Shown here one piece after another: positions 1 to 8,725 of a DNA stretch of 64,000 nt. Source of the DNA: Thermogemmatispora tikiterensis (GTDB lineage Bacteria > Chloroflexota > Ktedonobacteria > Ktedonobacterales > Ktedonobacteraceae). Within the stretch, counting starts at the first letter, position 1, and each line of letters begins with the position of its first letter. The position numbers were made by a program, and so were the translations under genes. The notes beneath the pieces were generated by a model. The model was not told the DNA's origin. It saw nothing but the letters and a program-made list of their open reading frames with translations, and searched no databases. The stretch is taken from NCBI RefSeq assembly GCF_003268475.1, contig NZ_MCIF01000002.1:5811088-5875087 (forward strand). Direction: 5' to 3'.

Positions 1-1
1 G

Positions 2-1228
2 GAAGTGAAGGCGGGCGCGGCCAGTGTCGGAGGCACCCTGGGGCAGAAGGAAGCCGAGGTGGCCAACTACCCGACCGCCGTCTGGCTGGATAGCATTGCG
101 GCGGTGACCGGCGGGACCGGCTACCCGACCAACCTGTCCGGCTATCTGGATGCTGCCGAGCAGCAGGCGGCTTCCAGCAGCCAGCCGATCGTGATCACCT
201 TTGTGATCTACGATCTGCCGGATCGCGACTGTGCGGCTCTGGCCTCCAATGGAGAGCTGAGCGTCTCCAACAACGGGCTGGCCATCTACGAGTCGCAGTT
301 CATCGATCCGATTGCGGCCACCTTCAGCCAGGCCAAGTACAGCAACCTGCGCATTGTGGCCATTATTGAGCCGGACTCGCTGCCCAACCTGGTGACCAAC
401 CTCAGCGTTCCCAAGTGTGCGGAGGCCAACTCCAGCGGGGCCTATGTGCAGGGGATTCAGTACGCCATCAACAAGCTGCACCCCATTCCCAACGTCTATC
501 TGTTCATCGATATTGCTCACAGCGGCTGGCTGGGCTGGACGAATAACTTCCAGAACGCCGTGACGCTGATCAGCAACACGATCAAGGGGACGGCGGCGGG
601 GGTCAACAGCATTGATGGCTTCATCAGCAACACGGCCAACTACACCCCGACGACGGAGCCGTACATGACGGCCAACGAGATGATCGGGGGGCAGCCGGTG
701 CGCTCGGCGAACTTCTACCAGTGGAACAACTATATCGATGAGATGCCCTATGACATTGACATGCGCAATGCCTTCATAGCGCAGGGCTTCCCGAGCACGA
801 TCGGGATGCTCATCGATACGTCGCGCAACGGCTGGGGAGGGCCGAACCGCCCGACGGGGCCGAGCAGTGCCACGGATGTGAACACGTTCGTGGATCAGAC
901 GCGCATCGATCGGCGCTACAGTCGAGGGAACTGGTGCAACCAGCCGGGCGGGATCGGAGCGCGTCCGCAGGCCGACCCGGCGCCGGGTTTTGACGCCTTT
1001 GTGTGGATCAAGCCGCCCGGGGAGTCGGATGGCTCCAGCAGCCTGATCCCGCAGGGGCCGAACAACCCGACGGGCAAGGGCTTCGACGAAATGTGCGATC
1101 CCAACTATGGCGGTAATGCCATGAACAACTATCAGCCGACGGGAGCGATGCCGAACGCGCCGGTGGCTGGGGCCTGGTTCCAGGCGGGCTTCGACACCCT
1201 GGTCCAGAACGCCTATCCGCCCTTCTAA
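2..1228 (+). CDS. GH6 family cellulase, 5'-truncated by window edge
   Basis: Glycoside hydrolase family 6 enzyme (endoglucanase or cellobiohydrolase) that hydrolyses beta-1,4-glucan by inversion, very likely secreted. Both family signatures are visible: a Y-x-LPDRDCAALASNGE segment near residue 70 (the RDC aspartate region of the family) and IIEPDSLPNL near residue 120. The later DAFVWIKPPGESDG stretch is the conserved C-terminal part of the GH6 barrel. The reading frame is open to the window start. The GTG at position 5 is internal and is not taken as the real start, so any signal peptide or carbohydrate-binding module lies outside. The frame ends in TAA, followed about 80 bases later by a strong terminator. 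Family assignment is firm; endo or exo mode cannot be told. Confidence 0.93.
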   Translation, partial: EVKAGAASVGGTLGQKEAEVANYPTAVWLDSIAAVTGGTGYPTNLSGYLDAAEQQAASSSQPIVITFVIYDLPDRDCAALASNGELSVSNNGLAIYESQFIDPIAATFSQAKYSNLRIVAIIEPDSLPNLVTNLSVPKCAEANSSGAYVQGIQYAINKLHPIPNVYLFIDIAHSGWLGWTNNFQNAVTLISNTIKGTAAGVNSIDGFISNTANYTPTTEPYMTANEMIGGQPVRSANFYQWNNYIDEMPYDIDMRNAFIAQGFPSTIGMLIDTSRNGWGGPNRPTGPSSATDVNTFVDQTRIDRRYSRGNWCNQPGGIGARPQADPAPGFDAFVWIKPPGESDGSSSLIPQGPNNPTGKGFDEMCDPNYGGNAMNNYQPTGAMPNAPVAGAWFQAGFDTLVQNAYPPF

Positions 1229-1307
1229 TAAAGAGACGTTCGGTCCGCCGGGAGAAGCTGGTTACATACAGAATCTCTTTCTCCCGGGGACTCCTCGTTC
1301 GGTCAGA

Positions 1308-1358
1308 GGCGGGTGCCGTGGCTGACTCCTCCGGTTCAGTCACGGCACCGCCTTTTTT
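1308..1358 (+). terminator. Rho-independent terminator after GH6 gene
   Basis: An 18-base arm at 1308-1325 pairs with a 17-base arm at 1336-1352 (TGCCGTG against CACGGCA at the core), with a 10-base loop and six T at 1353-1358. This is a textbook intrinsic terminator ending the cellulase transcript. Confidence 0.9.
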
Positions 1359-1423
1359 GGGGGCGCTGCCGCTCTCCTCTCCCTGACTTCCCCCGTTCCA
1401 GGCCCTCTTTCCGCCTCTTGCTC

Positions 1424-1453
1424 TTGACAGCCAGGCCCCCTGAAGTGTACCAT
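1424..1453 (+). promoter_or_regulatory. Promoter of tetR-type gene
   Basis: Perfect -35 box TTGACA at 1424-1429 and TACCAT at 1448-1453, 18 bases apart. It lies about 85 bases before the regulator start and directly before a palindromic operator. Confidence 0.7.
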
Positions 1454-1462
1454 GAATATGGG

Positions 1463-1476
1463 TGACCGGTCGGTCA
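1463..1476 (+). promoter_or_regulatory. TetR-type operator, probably autoregulatory
   Basis: TGACCG-GT-CGGTCA is a perfect 6-base inverted repeat of the type bound by many TetR/AcrR regulators. It sits at the expected transcription start of the promoter just upstream, so binding of the encoded regulator would block its own transcription. Binding is inferred from position and pattern. Confidence 0.65.
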
Positions 1477-1535
1477 TTAATCAAAAAGGAGGGGACACGG
1501 CAGTCGAGAGCTGTCGAACCAGAGGAGGCGAGGCC

Positions 1536-2171
1536 ATGCCGAAAATCGTCGATGAGCAGACGCGCGAGGCCACGCGCCAGCGCATTTTGCGCGTAGCAGC
1601 CAGCGAGTTCGCCCGTCTGGGCTTTGAACAGACCAACATTAACCTCATTGCCGAGCAGGCTGGCATCGGGAAAGGCACGATCTATCTCTATTTTGAAAAC
1701 AAGCGGACATTGTTCCTGGAAATGCTACGCTTTATTGCCCAGGCCCACCTGCGGGAGATCCGCGCTGCGCTGGGGGCGGGGGATTCGTTGCGTCAGCGCC
1801 TGGAGGCTCTCTTTCTGGCCTTTGTCAGGCTGGCGGAACAGGAAAGCGACAGTTTCCATGTCTTCATGAGCGCGCTCTATGGGGTCAACCGCATCTTCCA
1901 GCAAGAGGCCGCGGCGCTGCTGAGAGAGTACGTTGCGGCAATTGCCCACCTGCTGGCCGAGAGTCGGGCCTGTGGGGCCATGAACGTGTCAGAGCTGGAG
2001 GCCAGCGCGCTGATGGTCTTGTCGGTGACCGAATCCTACGTTCTGGCTGCGCGCGTGCTTGGATATCCTGCCTCTGTGCTGGCCAGCCAGGCTGGAGCGG
2101 TGGCCGACTTCGTCTTACATGGCCTCGGGACCTCCGACAGCCATGCTGGTGAGCGTGAGCAAGGAAAGTAA
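1536..2171 (+). CDS. TetR/AcrR family transcriptional regulator
   Basis: A 211-residue DNA-binding repressor of the TetR family. The N-terminal helix-turn-helix covers about residues 11-60 (TRQRILRVAASEFARLGF, then IAEQAGIGKGTIYLYFENK, the classic TetR recognition helix with YxYFxxK). The remainder is the ligand-binding helical domain, which has no assignable ligand. The ATG at 1536 is chosen because AGAGGAGG stands 8 bases before it and the family start fits. An upstream in-frame ATG at 1452 would overlap the promoter and operator. The ClC gene follows in the same direction 85 bases downstream with its own ribosome site and may be cotranscribed, but no target is proven. Confidence 0.88.
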   Translation: MPKIVDEQTREATRQRILRVAASEFARLGFEQTNINLIAEQAGIGKGTIYLYFENKRTLFLEMLRFIAQAHLREIRAALGAGDSLRQRLEALFLAFVRLAEQESDSFHVFMSALYGVNRIFQQEAAALLREYVAAIAHLLAESRACGAMNVSELEASALMVLSVTESYVLAARVLGYPASVLASQAGAVADFVLHGLGTSDSHAGEREQGK

Positions 2172-2256
2172 ACGCCAGGGCTTCTCTTCCTTCCCCTTCT
2201 TTTATCTCTTATTTTGACTGACTACCCACCCATCATGAAAAGGAGGCAGAGAGTGC

Positions 2257-4176
2257 ATGCTGACTGATTGGCTGACCGTTCTCCTTCGGGGCTGGAGGCC
2301 TGGCGGGCCTCGTCGGGAGGGCCGTGAGAAGGGGGTAGAGCGCCCTCATCTGCTCTGGAAGTGGCTGCTGCTCAGCACGGCCATCGGTCTGGTAGCTGGC
2401 CTGGGGGCCATCGCCTTCTTCAAGGCCATCCAGCTGGCGAGCGCCTTTTTCCTGGGCCTGCTGATTGGCTATCGACCGCCTGATCCGGCGGGGGAAGGCA
2501 GCACGGCCTGGGCCCCGCTCTGGGAGGCGAGCCGTCCCTGGCTGCTGCCGCTGGTGACGACCGGTGGCGGCCTGCTGGCCGGCCTGATTGTCTTTCGCTG
2601 GGCGCCCGAGGCCGAAGGACATGGAACCGATGCGGCGATCGCGGCCTTTCACCAGGGCAGGCCGATCCGGGCGCGGGTCCCCCTGGTCAAACTTATCGCT
2701 TCGGCCATCACCATTGGCTCTGGAGGTTCTGGCGGGCGTGAAGGGCCTGCCGCCCAGATCAGCGCTGGCTTTGGCTCTTTACTCGCTAAATTCTTGCATC
2801 TCGATACCTACGAGCGTCGCCTAGCGATCGCCACGGGGATCGGGGCCGGTATTGGAGCAATCTTTCGGGCGCCGCTGGGGGGGGCTGTACTGGCTGCTGA
2901 GATTCTCTATAAAGAGGATCTGGAAGTTGAGGCGCTGCTCCCGGCGCTGATCGCCTCGATTGTTGGATACAGCGTCTTTGGCGTCTTCTCGGGCTGGAGT
3001 CCCATCTTTGCTGTCCCTGCCAACCTGGCCTTCAGCTCGCCTCTACAGCTGCTGTGGTATGGCCTGCTTGGTGTGCTCTGCGGGCTGGTTGGGCGGGCCT
3101 ATGCCACAGGTTTCTACGGCCTGACGGCTCTCTTTCATCGTCTGCCCTGCCCGCGCTGGCTCAAACCGGCCCTGGGCGGCCTGCTGGTGGGACTCATCGG
3201 CCTGGCGGTTCCCCAGGTCCTGGGCATGGGCTACGGTTGGGTGCAGCTCTGGATGGGGCCGGGCCTGAGCGCCTGGCCGCTCTGGGTGCTGCTCGCGCTC
3301 CCTTTCCTCAAGATCCTGGCGACTGGTCTCTCTATTGGCTCGGGTGGCTCGGGTGGAATCTTCGGCCCTGGCATGGTGATCGGGGCTGCCGTCGGGGCGG
3401 CATTTTGGCGCCTGCTAGCTCCCCTGGTGCCGGGCTTGCCGGGGGTGCCTGCTCCGTTTGTCATCGTAGCGATGATGGCGCTCTTTGGTGGGATCGCTCA
3501 TGCGCCGCTGGCGGTCATGCTGATGGTTGCCGAGATGACCGGCAATCTTTCGCTCCTGGCTCCGGCCATGCTGGCCGTAGGGATAGCCGTGCTCATCGTC
3601 GGCGAGCAATCGATCTACAGCAATCAGCTGCGAACACGGGCCGATTCGCCAGCGCATCGCCAGCGCTGGTCGTGGCCCCTGCTCTCGCTCCTCCAGGTCC
3701 GTCAAGCGCTGCTGCCTCCTCAGCCTGTGCTAACCGGTGACCTATCGCTCTCCCAGGCCGAGTCGTTGCTGAGGGAGTGGAAGATCGACAGTGTGGCGGT
3801 CCTCGATGAGCGGGGGCTCTGGCTGGGCAGGCTGGCGCTGGCGCAGGTGCTGGCGGTGGCGGCTGCCGAACGGGAGCAGCGGCGCGTGGCAGAGTTGCTT
3901 GAGCCAGGGCAGGCCCTGGCGGTGACGCCCTCTGACCCGCTTGATCGGGTGCTGGCGGTGCTGCTCGACCAGCGCTGCGATTGGTTACCGGTAGTGGAGG
4001 AGAGGGCTGGCTCCCGCTATCTGATAGGCTACGTTTCTGCCCGGTCGATCCTGCAGGCCTATCAGGCGGCGCGCGCTCCCCAGGCCCAGCCCCCTGGGCC
4101 TGAACCAGGACTGCCGCCCTCGTCCGTCCTGGCACTCACCGGCACAGATGGAGAGACAATCGGCGTTGGTCGGTAG
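2257..4176 (+). CDS. ClC family chloride channel/antiporter with CBS pair
   Basis: Integral membrane chloride channel or Cl-/H+ exchanger of 639 residues. The ClC core (about residues 25-450) shows the selectivity motif GSGGSGGREGP at 154-164, with the gating glutamate in GREGP, and a second GSGGSGGIFGP at 361-371. The C-terminus (about 480-605) carries two CBS domains, a cytoplasmic nucleotide-sensing module. AGGAGG lies 10 bases before the ATG. The GREGP motif and the CBS pair match the chloride branch. The fluoride-specific ClC-F branch has a different motif and lacks CBS domains, so this gene is not a clear partner of the fluoride riboswitches found 15 kb away. Confidence 0.92.
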   Translation: MLTDWLTVLLRGWRPGGPRREGREKGVERPHLLWKWLLLSTAIGLVAGLGAIAFFKAIQLASAFFLGLLIGYRPPDPAGEGSTAWAPLWEASRPWLLPLVTTGGGLLAGLIVFRWAPEAEGHGTDAAIAAFHQGRPIRARVPLVKLIASAITIGSGGSGGREGPAAQISAGFGSLLAKFLHLDTYERRLAIATGIGAGIGAIFRAPLGGAVLAAEILYKEDLEVEALLPALIASIVGYSVFGVFSGWSPIFAVPANLAFSSPLQLLWYGLLGVLCGLVGRAYATGFYGLTALFHRLPCPRWLKPALGGLLVGLIGLAVPQVLGMGYGWVQLWMGPGLSAWPLWVLLALPFLKILATGLSIGSGGSGGIFGPGMVIGAAVGAAFWRLLAPLVPGLPGVPAPFVIVAMMALFGGIAHAPLAVMLMVAEMTGNLSLLAPAMLAVGIAVLIVGEQSIYSNQLRTRADSPAHRQRWSWPLLSLLQVRQALLPPQPVLTGDLSLSQAESLLREWKIDSVAVLDERGLWLGRLALAQVLAVAAAEREQRRVAELLEPGQALAVTPSDPLDRVLAVLLDQRCDWLPVVEERAGSRYLIGYVSARSILQAYQAARAPQAQPPGPEPGLPPSSVLALTGTDGETIGVGR

Positions 4177-4250
4177 AAGGCTGAGGAAAGCCTCTCGCTG
4201 TGATCCCCCCAGACAGGCGGGCCAGGTTTGGGCCTGGCCTTGGCTGCTCG

Positions 4251-4280
4251 TTGTCGCGGGTCTTCGATGTTTGCTATAGT
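4251..4280 (+). promoter_or_regulatory. Promoter of cupredoxin gene
   Basis: TTGTCG at 4251-4256, an 18-base spacer and TATAGT at 4275-4280 with an extended TG (TGC before the box). A 7-base hairpin (GGCCAGG/CCTGGCC) at about 4220-4239 just upstream may end the ClC transcript. Confidence 0.6.
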
Positions 4281-4400
4281 ATGTTCGGAATGAAGAAGTG
4301 AGAACAAGCAGCAGATCGTCTGGTCATGGCTGGTCCAGCCTCTGCGGTTCCGTCTACCAGCTGATCCAGGTCGGATGAGAAAGGAGTGGAAGAGAAGCAT

Positions 4401-4853
4401 ATGCGCCATATCTGGAACTGGCAACGATGGTTTGTGCTGCTGGCCCCTCTGGCCCTTGTGCTGGCAGCCTGTGGCGGGTCGGCGCCGACGCAGTCTTCGG
4501 CCCCCGCTGGGGCCCAGACTGTGGCCATTACAGAGCGTGACTTTGCGATCCAGGCCTCGCTGACCACTTTTCGGCCTGGCGTACCCTATCACTTTGTGAT
4601 TACCAATCAAGGGGTGGTCGCCCATGAGTTTATGATCATGCCGCACAGTATGGGGTCGATGGCGCAGCATATGTCAATGGATGAGATGGACCATATGGCC
4701 CTGGCGATGGTAGAGAACATTCCACCTGGGGCCACTGTGACCCTCGATTATACCTTCCCCCGCTCTGCGGCTGGCTCGCATCCCGAATTTGCCTGCTATC
4801 TCCCGGGACACTACGAAGCCGGCATGAAGCTGGCCGTCTCCGTTCAAGGCTGA
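4401..4853 (+). CDS. Cupredoxin-domain lipoprotein (sulfocyanin-like)
   Basis: A small blue-copper-type protein of 150 residues anchored outside the membrane. Residues 1-24 form a lipoprotein signal ending in the lipobox LAAC (Cys24). The cupredoxin fold follows, with copper ligands expected from HEFMIMP (His) and CYLPGHYEAGM (Cys, His, Met) at the C-terminus. A Met/His-rich insert (HSMGSMAQHMSMDEMDHM) sits between them and may bind extra copper. The likely role is electron transfer or copper handling, perhaps with the multicopper oxidase encoded 2.5 kb downstream. The ATG at 4401 is preferred. A GTG at 4386 overlaps the AGGAG ribosome site and is less likely. Confidence 0.82.
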   Translation: MRHIWNWQRWFVLLAPLALVLAACGGSAPTQSSAPAGAQTVAITERDFAIQASLTTFRPGVPYHFVITNQGVVAHEFMIMPHSMGSMAQHMSMDEMDHMALAMVENIPPGATVTLDYTFPRSAAGSHPEFACYLPGHYEAGMKLAVSVQG

Positions 4854-4953
4854 GAGAGCCTGGTCTGGCTTGCTGGCTGGCTGTTCTGACAGGAAAGATG
4901 GCCAGGCCAGAGCGGCCAGCCAGGCCGACGGGCCACTCTGGTCGGAGCTGTGC

Positions 4954-4982
4954 TTGTCGCTGGCAGCCGGCGATGCTATAAT
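4954..4982 (+). promoter_or_regulatory. Promoter of PAS histidine kinase gene
   Basis: TTGTCG at 4954-4959, 17 bases, then perfect TATAAT at 4977-4982 preceded by TGC. It has the same TTGTCG box as the cupredoxin promoter, so both may share a sigma factor. Confidence 0.7.
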
Positions 4983-5096
4983 CCTTCTGGCGAGAACTTG
5001 CCGCATCGACAGGCAGCAACGCCCAGCGAGCGCAGCCGCCCCTGACTTGCTCTCTGAGTGACCTTACTGCCTGTTTGCATGGGAAGCGGAGGTGTC

Positions 5097-7172
5097 ATGA
5101 CAGCGCACGATCCTCAAGGAGCGCCGGAGCAAGGCCAGGGGGAGCCAGTTCCTTCGACCTTTCCTCCGATCGTTGCTGATGTCACCTCAGCGCTCTTCCG
5201 CCAGTTCCTCGACCTCCTACCCGATGCCCTCATCGTCGTAGACGAGCAGGGGTATCTTGTCCAGGCCAACGCCCAGGCTACGACGGTCTTTGGCTATAGC
5301 CGCGAGGAGCTGCTCGGCCAATCGCTGGATCTCCTCCTGCCGGAGCGCTTCCGCGAGATCCATCGTCGGCATGCTGCCCACTACTTTAAAGCCCCGCGCC
5401 TGCGTCCGATGGGCATCGGCTTACACCTTTTTGCCCGTCGCAAGGATAACAGCGAGATCCCGGTTGAGATCAGCCTCAGCCCCTTGCGCGTCGGCGAACG
5501 GCTCTATGTCATCGCTGCCGTACGTGACATGACCGCCCAGCGCCGGGCCGAGCGCGAGAAGGCCCTCCTGTTGCAGAATCTGAGCGTGCAGGGCGAGCTG
5601 CTCAATCAGGCTTACGATGCCATTATTGTGCGTGATCCTCTTGATCGCATTCTGCTCTGGAATCGCGGGGCTGAGCGTCTCTACGGATGGCCTGCACAGG
5701 AGGCTCTTGGGCGCATCAGCACGCGCCTGCTCAAGACTGGCTTCCCCGAAGGAGAGGTGGCAGTGCGGACCGCGCTGGAGCAAAACGGTCAATGGGAAGG
5801 GGAACTGACTCAGGTCTGTCGTGATGGGCGCCTGGTCGTGGTCGAGAGCCGACAGGCCCTGGTGCGTGATCAGCAGGGCCAGGTTCTGGCCACCCTGGAG
5901 ATCAATCGCGACATCAGCGAGCGGCGCCAGCGCGAGCGCGAGGCGCGGGCCATGCTGGCGGGCCATCTCTCGCTGCTGGAGCAGCTTTTTGAGGCCCTGC
6001 CTTTTGCTGTGGCCCTGGTGGCCGGCGAGCAGGCCCGTCTCCTGCTGGCCAATCAAGCCGTGCGCCGGGTCTGGGGGACCGATTGGCCGCCGGGCCTGCC
6101 GTTTCTGGAATTTCTGCGGGAGCATGGCATCGTCATCAGCGATCTGCGAGGCAAGGCTCTGGCGTCCGAAGAGCTGGTCACGCTGCGTGTCCTGCGCGAG
6201 CAACAGGCGATCTCGCTCTATCAGGAGCAGATTCGCCGTGCCGATGGGACCCTCCTCCCCGTGCTGGTGAGCGCTCTGCCGCTGCATGTCCCTCCCGAGG
6301 CTCTGCAAGGCGAGCGGCTGCGCCAGTGTGAGCCGGGGGAGCCGCTCGCTCTGGTCATTCACCAGGACGTGACGCCCCTCAAAGAGGCCGACGAGCTGAA
6401 AGATGAGTTCATCAGCATCGCAGCTCACGAGCTGCGCACACCCCTGGCCGCTCTGACCGGCTATGCCGAGATGCTCCTGCGCCAGACCGAGCGCGGACAC
6501 GGTCCTCCGCTGGCCTCCTGGCAGCGCGAAGCCCTGGAAGAGATCCAGCAGGGCACGGCGCGTCTGGTCAGCCTGACGGAGGAGCTGCTCGATCTCAGCC
6601 GCCTGCAGGCCGGACGCCTGCAGCTGCAGCGCCTGCCGGCGGACCTGGTTCCCCTGGTGCGCCAGGTGGTGCGGCGCCTCCAGCCGACGACCGCGCGCCA
6701 TCAGCTAACGGTACAGGCGCCGGCGGAGCCGCTGGTGGCCCTGATCGATCCCCATCGCCTGGAGCAGGTCCTGACCAATCTGGTGGAGAATGCCATTAAA
6801 TACAGCCCCCAGGGTGGTCCGGTTGAGGTCAGGGTGGTGCCCGAGGGCGACGGACGGGCCATTCTGATCAGCGTCCAGGATCACGGCATCGGCATCCCGC
6901 GTCATCAGCAGGGGCAGATCGGCGGGCGTTTCATGCGGGCTGAGAATGCCCGCGCCTGGGGCATCGAAGGGACGGGCCTCGGCCTCTACCTGGCCCGCGC
7001 CCTGGTAGAACAGCATGGGGGCCGCCTCTGGTTTGAGTCGGAGGAGGGGCGAGGCTCGACCTTCTTTGTGCGTCTGCCGCTCTTGTGTGAGGAGAGCGAG
7101 GAGGGCTGTGAGCAGCGGCTAGATGGCGAGGCCAGCGCGGCAACGCCGGGCCTGCCGGAAGCCAGCGCCTGA
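5097..7172 (+). CDS. Multi-PAS sensor histidine kinase
   Basis: Cytoplasmic sensor kinase of 691 residues with no membrane segment. A PAS domain at about 25-145 is followed by a second at about 160-285 and a PAS-like third region at about 290-440. Then comes HisKA with the phosphorylated His444 in AAHELRTPLAAL, and a HATPase_c domain with the N box NLVENAIKYS, G1 box DHGIGIP and G2 box GTGLGL. GGAGGTG just before the ATG at 5097 decides the start; GTG 5058 and ATG 5079 are alternatives. No response regulator is adjacent on this strand, so it is an orphan kinase. The sensed signal is unknown (PAS may bind haem, flavin or small ligands). Confidence 0.9.
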   Translation: MTAHDPQGAPEQGQGEPVPSTFPPIVADVTSALFRQFLDLLPDALIVVDEQGYLVQANAQATTVFGYSREELLGQSLDLLLPERFREIHRRHAAHYFKAPRLRPMGIGLHLFARRKDNSEIPVEISLSPLRVGERLYVIAAVRDMTAQRRAEREKALLLQNLSVQGELLNQAYDAIIVRDPLDRILLWNRGAERLYGWPAQEALGRISTRLLKTGFPEGEVAVRTALEQNGQWEGELTQVCRDGRLVVVESRQALVRDQQGQVLATLEINRDISERRQREREARAMLAGHLSLLEQLFEALPFAVALVAGEQARLLLANQAVRRVWGTDWPPGLPFLEFLREHGIVISDLRGKALASEELVTLRVLREQQAISLYQEQIRRADGTLLPVLVSALPLHVPPEALQGERLRQCEPGEPLALVIHQDVTPLKEADELKDEFISIAAHELRTPLAALTGYAEMLLRQTERGHGPPLASWQREALEEIQQGTARLVSLTEELLDLSRLQAGRLQLQRLPADLVPLVRQVVRRLQPTTARHQLTVQAPAEPLVALIDPHRLEQVLTNLVENAIKYSPQGGPVEVRVVPEGDGRAILISVQDHGIGIPRHQQGQIGGRFMRAENARAWGIEGTGLGLYLARALVEQHGGRLWFESEEGRGSTFFVRLPLLCEESEEGCEQRLDGEASAATPGLPEASA

Positions 7173-7284
7173 TAGTGGCACTGGCACCGGCCAGGCCGAT
7201 TAGCACCAGAGTGAGCAGAAAGACGGGAGCAGGCCGTCGCCTTTCCTTATGGCGTTGTGAAGTGATCTTCATAGACAAAACCAG

Positions 7285-7316
7285 GCGCCTGGACTATCCT
7301 CCAGTCCAGGCGCTTT
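7285..7316. terminator. Bidirectional terminator between convergent genes
   Basis: An 11-base perfect inverted repeat GCGCCTGGACT (7285-7295) and AGTCCAGGCGC (7303-7313) with a 7-base loop. TTT follows on the plus strand and a GGTTTTG tract on the minus strand. It lies between the convergent kinase and multicopper oxidase genes and can serve both. Confidence 0.75.
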
Positions 7317-7369
7317 CTCCTGTGGGGCTTGTCGGGAACCTGTGCCTCAGCGACTGACTGATCAATCTG

Positions 7370-8725
7370 CTAACGGTCGTAGATCACCAACATGACCAGG
7401 CCGCCCATCTCGCTCGCATTCTGCCCTGGATTCATCAGATGCGAGAGAATGTGACAGTGGAAGGGGTAGATGCTGCCCGGCGCGGCCCAGGCCGTAAAGA
7501 TCAGGTCATAAGTCTCGCCGGGGGCGACTTGCAGGGTGTCGCGCTGATAGGGCTGTGTGAGTGGATGGCCGTCCTGAGCGATCACGGTGAAGGTGTGCCC
7601 GTGCAGATGCATCGGGTGGATGCTCAGCGTATCGGCCCCGATCAGGCGCAGGCGCACGGTCTGGCCATGCCTGACGTGCAGCGGCTGGGTATCGGGGAAA
7701 CTCTTACCATTGATGACGTAGTAGCCGCCGGGCAAGGTGCCGATGAAGGCCGTATAGTCGACGTCGGCATGGACCTCCGCGCGGGCCTGGGGCGAGCCGG
7801 GACGTGGGTCAACGATGAAGGCCCCGTAGCAGCCGCCGGCTATTTCATTCAGGTCGTTATAGTGGCTGTGGTACCAGTGGGTGCCGACGTCCTGGTCGTG
7901 GACCGTGAAGTCGTAGACATAGCTCTGGCCTGGCTGAATCGGCTGCTGACCAATGCCAGGCACGCCGTCCTCCTGGCTGGGCACCTCCAGACCGTGCCAG
8001 TGGATGCTGGTGGCCTCATGGAAATGATTGATGAAGGTAATGCGCACGTGGTCGCCGGCGGTAACGCGGATCATCGGCCCTGGTACGGTACCGTTGATGG
8101 TGTAGGCTGGCACCCAGCTGCCTTTAACAACCTCCCAGAGCACTTGCTCGGCGACCAGGGTGAAGTGTTTGGCTCCGTCGGGATCGCGCACGTAGGTGGC
8201 GAGCTGATTGCCCTGGCTCTGGGTTGCCCGTGGCAGAGCCGCGACTGTGGCGGTGGCATTGGCGTCCTGGCTGCTCGTATTCATGTTCATGTTGCTCATG
8301 CCGCTCATGGTGGCGCTCTGGTCCGAGCTGGTGCTGCCTGTGGCGCTCCCGCCGCTGGCAAGGGTACTGCCAAGGCCAAAGCTGAGAACGGCCACCATGA
8401 CGAGCAGGGCAGCGATCAGAACGGCCAGTGGAGCGAAGGCCCGGCGCCAGGGATAGGCGGGCTGCGGCTGGCGACGACGCACGAAGACGACGTTGCCGCT
8501 TCCAGCTGCGAGCTGGCGGTAGGTCTCCGGGCGATAGCTGCCCGCCTCCAGGATGATTGGCCCCGCTGCCGATGCCGGCGGCAGCTCCGGCTGCCCCGCC
8601 TGAGCTGTACCATTGCGCTGGGCTGGCGCTGGCGCCTGCTCGTCTGGGCCGGCTTCAGGAGAAGCTGAGGCGGCTGGCTGCGTTCGCGTCTCCTTGACGA
8701 CCTCTCCCGTTTCTTGCGATGCCAT
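7370..8725 (-). CDS. Membrane-anchored multicopper oxidase
   Basis: A 451-residue copper oxidase. A cytoplasmic Pro/Ala-rich N-terminus of about 90 residues is followed by one membrane anchor (about 97-120) and a Met-rich linker (MSGMSNMNMN). The extracytoplasmic part has two cupredoxin domains. Type 2/3 ligands are visible in HWHG, HWYHSH, HPMHLHGH and HCHILSH. It would oxidise Cu(I), phenols or another one-electron donor with reduction of O2. AGGAGG stands 10 bases before the ATG. The last motif is unusual: HCHxxxH is followed by LMNPG, so the expected axial Met/Leu position is Gly unless a nearby Met serves. It is convergent with the sensor kinase and divergent from the DoxX gene. Confidence 0.9.
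   Translation of the reverse strand: MASQETGEVVKETRTQPAASASPEAGPDEQAPAPAQRNGTAQAGQPELPPASAAGPIILEAGSYRPETYRQLAAGSGNVVFVRRRQPQPAYPWRRAFAPLAVLIAALLVMVAVLSFGLGSTLASGGSATGSTSSDQSATMSGMSNMNMNTSSQDANATATVAALPRATQSQGNQLATYVRDPDGAKHFTLVAEQVLWEVVKGSWVPAYTINGTVPGPMIRVTAGDHVRITFINHFHEATSIHWHGLEVPSQEDGVPGIGQQPIQPGQSYVYDFTVHDQDVGTHWYHSHYNDLNEIAGGCYGAFIVDPRPGSPQARAEVHADVDYTAFIGTLPGGYYVINGKSFPDTQPLHVRHGQTVRLRLIGADTLSIHPMHLHGHTFTVIAQDGHPLTQPYQRDTLQVAPGETYDLIFTAWAAPGSIYPFHCHILSHLMNPGQNASEMGGLVMLVIYDR

Noticed and set aside
2257-4176. ClC gene as the fluoride exporter of the regulon
   Set aside because: GREGP motif and CBS domains fit chloride ClC proteins; no riboswitch lies upstream of it.
5421-6701. 426-codon minus-strand frame
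   Set aside because: Antisense to the PAS kinase, whose domains are intact; no ribosome site.
7439-8668. 409-codon plus-strand frame
   Set aside because: Antisense to the multicopper oxidase with all its copper motifs.
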